A stretch of DNA of 8,543 bases from JBECKQ01 sp040235375 (GTDB taxonomy: Bacteria; Planctomycetota; Phycisphaerae; UBA1845): positions 1 through 8,543 of the forward strand of contig JBECKQ010000266.1 in assembly GCA_040235375.1 (NCBI GenBank), read 5' to 3'. The position numbers and the translations under genes were made by a program. Shown here piece by piece: positions 6,888-8,543 of this stretch. The notes beneath the pieces are model-generated. The model worked only from the letters and a program-made list of their open reading frames with translations. It was not told the origin of the DNA and made no database searches. The stretch's first letter is position 1. Each line of letters starts with the position of its first letter.

Positions 6888-7298
6888 GAATAGCTCCTAA
6901 AGGAACGCCCGGGGTCTGAGTAATGCGCCGCGTAGGGCAAGTTCAGGCGAGGCAACAGTTTCTCCTTCGCCGACTGCCTGTTTTTAACTCGATTCGGTTC
7001 GCCCACCCGCATCTGGGCGACGGCAGGGATGGCGTGGAAACGACCGCTAGGTCTCTGCCAAATGGAGTTGATGCTTCTCGCGCCTCCCCTTGCGCTTCGG
7101 TTCCTGCCGTTTCGCGCCGAACGGCTCCGGAATCCGGCCATCTGGCGCGCACGGCATGAAGCCGAAACCTTCAGCTTCTACCCTCGCCCGGAGAACTTCA
7201 ATTCGTTTGTCTACCCGATTCGCTTGCCCGGAGTCAAGATGCTTCCTCGTCCAATCCCGAGGACGGCCCTGCCACTGAGTGCGAAGGAGCCGTTCGGG

Positions 7299-7316
7299 CG
7301 CGTCGGTGACGACGCG
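7299..7316. repeat. 7-bp hairpin with GTGA tetraloop
   Basis: CGCGTCG (7299-7305) and CGACGCG (7310-7316) pair perfectly around GTGA. In plus-strand RNA this is a GNRA tetraloop on a GC-rich stem, a very stable element. No T-run follows, so it does not look like a terminator. It lies about 360 bases upstream of the subtilase start and could be a leader element or part of a small RNA. Confidence 0.45.
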
Positions 7317-7377
7317 TAAGAGCTTCCTGCCAAAGAAGTTGAGGGTTTTTGGGCAATGGCGGAAGGTCTGCCGGCCG

Positions 7378-7400
7378 CCGCGCGTGATTTACCCGCGCGG
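7378..7400. repeat. 7-bp GC hairpin upstream of subtilase
   Basis: CCGCGCG (7378-7384) and CGCGCGG (7394-7400) form a perfect stem around the 9-base loop TGATTTACC. The arms are simple CG alternations, so chance occurrence in GC-rich DNA is plausible. Confidence 0.35.
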
Positions 7401-7479
7401 GCCGCTCGGTTTATGCCGGCGACGTTCGGTTCAGCCCGGGAAGAGGCGCGAATTCGGTGGCAGGAACATGCGATGAGTG

Positions 7480-7508
7480 TTGCAATCGCCGGCTCGATTT
7501 CAGATGAT
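7480..7508 (+). promoter_or_regulatory. Weak sigma70-like promoter candidate for subtilase
   Basis: TTGCAA (7480-7485) and GATGAT (7503-7508) are separated by exactly 17 bases and each matches four of six consensus positions. The site lies about 165 bases upstream of the GTG start. Sites this weak occur often by chance. Confidence 0.2.
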
Positions 7509-7660
7509 CGTAGATCAGTTGTGTCGCAGGGGAACCCGGGGACCTGGGCGTTTGGTTTGCGCCATCGCGCTTGTTCAGGGGCGCCGGACGGCGACGCAGC
7601 ATCCGAGACTACGGGGAAGCCGACGCCGCAAACGAACCGGAACTTTCACTCAAAGAACAT

Positions 7661-7664
7661 GGAG
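7661..7664 (+). promoter_or_regulatory. Ribosome binding site GGAG for a GTG start
   Basis: GGAG is followed by eight bases and then the GTG at 7673-7675. No ATG occurs in this frame between the in-frame stop TAG at 7511-7513 and the signal peptide, so this site supports the GTG as start. The nearby ATG at 7659 is in another frame and gives only a five-codon stub. Confidence 0.7.
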
Positions 7665-7672
7665 AGCCCGCC

Positions 7673-8543
7673 GTGACTGTTCAACCGTCTCGACGAAGTA
7701 TCGGTCTGCGCCAAGTGCTGGTCTGCATCGCGGCCATCGCGGCGAACTCAGTCTTCGCCGACACAAACCAGAACGAAGGCGTGGCGCAGCGCGCCGCGCT
7801 TGGTGAGCAACCCGGCTTCTTCTACGACCTTCGCGGAAAACGGCAGGTCGTAGAGGCGGACGATCAATTCCTCGTGCGATTCAAATCGCCGATGCGGGGA
7901 TCCACTGACGCGAGCGGCCGGCCGACTGGGCTGCCCGCCGCTGTGATTCCGGTCGATCTGCCCGCGTCCGCCCGACAGCTCGAGACGCGCCTGGCGCGTC
8001 GCGACTTCTTCGTCGTGCGCGGCGTCGATCGTGCGACGGCCGAGAGCCTGCCGGGCGTCGGTTACGCGCTGCCGTTGCTCTACCGGCCGGGCGTGCCGAC
8101 GCCCATCTATCAAACTGCGGATATCGTGCTGCGTGCTCGCGAAGGCGTTGATAAGGCGAGCCTGACGGCGCTTGCCGAATCGCTCGGCTGCGACATTCGG
8201 TCCGCATCGCGTGGTACGCGCCGGTATATCCTGACGGTGCGCGACGTGCGTACGACGCAGCCCCTCGCCGTCGCCAACCTCCTGCACGAAATGAAGAATG
8301 TGGCCGAGTATGCCCACCCGGATTTCTTCCTGCCAAAGGTCGCATACACCCCGCCGGTGATCAATGATCCCTATTATCTCAGCCTCCAGTGGCACCTTGA
8401 CGGCGACGTGAATAAGGGCGCCGATCCCAACAGCGACATCAACGCGGAAACGGCATGGGACACCGACAACGGTCCCAACGCCCAGGGCGTCTCCACGGTC
8501 CGCGTCTCCATCCTCGACGAGTGTGTCGAAAGGGACCATCCCG
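7673..8543 (+). CDS. Secreted subtilisin-like (S8, kexin/furin-like) protease, N-terminal part
   Basis: The first 290 codons of a plus-strand gene that runs off the right edge. The GTG start follows GGAG by eight bases. Residues 1-29 are a signal peptide (QPSRR n-region, core VLVCIAAIAANS, cleavage after VFA). Residues about 45-225 form a pro-region in the style of fervidolysin-like S8 propeptides, with VEADDQFLVRFK near 60-71, the inhibitor-like phrase ILRAREGVDKASLTALAESLG (split here as 151-160 and 161-172), and a VAEYAHPDFFLPK end (210-222). NDPYYLSLQWHL (231-242) then marks the beginning of the catalytic domain, followed by AWD (261-263). VSILDECVERDHP (278-290) contains the catalytic Asp282 and closely follows the furin/kexin pattern VSILDDGIEKNHPD, but with Glu-Cys where Asp-Gly is usual. 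The His and Ser of the triad, and any P domain, lie outside the window. It is expected to act outside the cytoplasm. Confidence 0.92.
   Translation, partial: MTVQPSRRSIGLRQVLVCIAAIAANSVFADTNQNEGVAQRAALGEQPGFFYDLRGKRQVVEADDQFLVRFKSPMRGSTDASGRPTGLPAAVIPVDLPASARQLETRLARRDFFVVRGVDRATAESLPGVGYALPLLYRPGVPTPIYQTADIVLRAREGVDKASLTALAESLGCDIRSASRGTRRYILTVRDVRTTQPLAVANLLHEMKNVAEYAHPDFFLPKVAYTPPVINDPYYLSLQWHLDGDVNKGADPNSDINAETAWDTDNGPNAQGVSTVRVSILDECVERDHP

Larger units (their letters stand above)
6875..7672. other. Divergent intergenic region, about 800 bp
   Basis: This region separates the leftward P-domain gene from the rightward subtilase gene and must hold both promoters. The short frames inside it are Arg-rich, lack ribosome binding sites and overlap each other on both strands, so none is called. 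Two stable inverted repeats (7299-7316 and 7378-7400) lie in the half nearer the subtilase. No tRNA or known riboswitch signature was seen. Confidence 0.6.

Noticed and set aside
6875..7141. 89-residue N-terminal extension of the large protein to an ATG at 7141
   Set aside because: The extension is Arg-rich, has no export features, and would bury the clear signal peptide. A well-spaced AGGAG precedes the internal ATG at 6874.
7356..7676. 106-codon plus frame ending in MESPP just before the subtilase
   Set aside because: It overlaps the subtilase GTG start by four bases, which could suggest translational coupling. However, the sequence is Arg/Gly-rich without motifs and has no good ribosome binding site.
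7748..8539. 263-codon minus-strand frame at the right end
   Set aside because: It is antisense to the subtilase, which has a signal peptide, a propeptide and an active-site motif in the plus frame.
1..8543. CRISPR array, tRNA, rRNA, IS element or prophage attachment site
   Set aside because: No regularly spaced repeats, no cloverleaf with a T-arm, no transposase-like translation and no long terminal inverted repeats were seen.

Overview
The window looks like a piece of a GC-rich planctomycete-type chromosome or metagenomic contig. The evidence is the high GC content, three genes that all encode secreted proteins with N-terminal signal peptides, very acidic (Asp-rich) modular extracellular architecture, and an Asp-rich dockerin-like doublet at the C-terminus of the large protein, a style common in Planctomycetota. 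The phylum assignment is inference from style; no marker gene is present.

Layout from left to right. (1) Positions 1-596, minus strand: the first 198 codons of a secreted protein with an Ig-like/filamin-like segment, running off the left edge. (2) Positions 597-1870: about 1.27 kb with no convincing gene but with several strong inverted repeats, two of them terminator-like and pointing in opposite directions. (3) Positions 1871-1906: a perfect 15-bp intrinsic terminator serving the large gene. (4) Positions 1925-6874, minus strand: a 1649-residue secreted protein built of four PPC-like domains, three P/Homo-B domains interleaved with five copies of an Ig-like Cys-containing module, a dockerin-like Ca-binding doublet and a Pro-rich tail, with no catalytic domain. 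(5) Positions 6875-7672: an 800-bp divergent intergenic region. (6) Positions 7673-8543, plus strand: the signal peptide, pro-region and first catalytic motif (Asp) of a kexin/furin-like subtilisin (S8 family), running off the right edge.

The most interesting aspect is the pairing. PPC and P domains are normally accessory domains hung on the C-terminus of secreted peptidases. Here they are assembled into a large non-catalytic extracellular protein, divergently transcribed from a subtilase whose visible active-site motif is of the kexin/furin kind. A functional link (scaffold, adaptor or substrate) is a hypothesis suggested by domain content and adjacency; the sequence does not demonstrate it. 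No RNA gene of a known family, CRISPR array, insertion sequence or attachment site was recognised.
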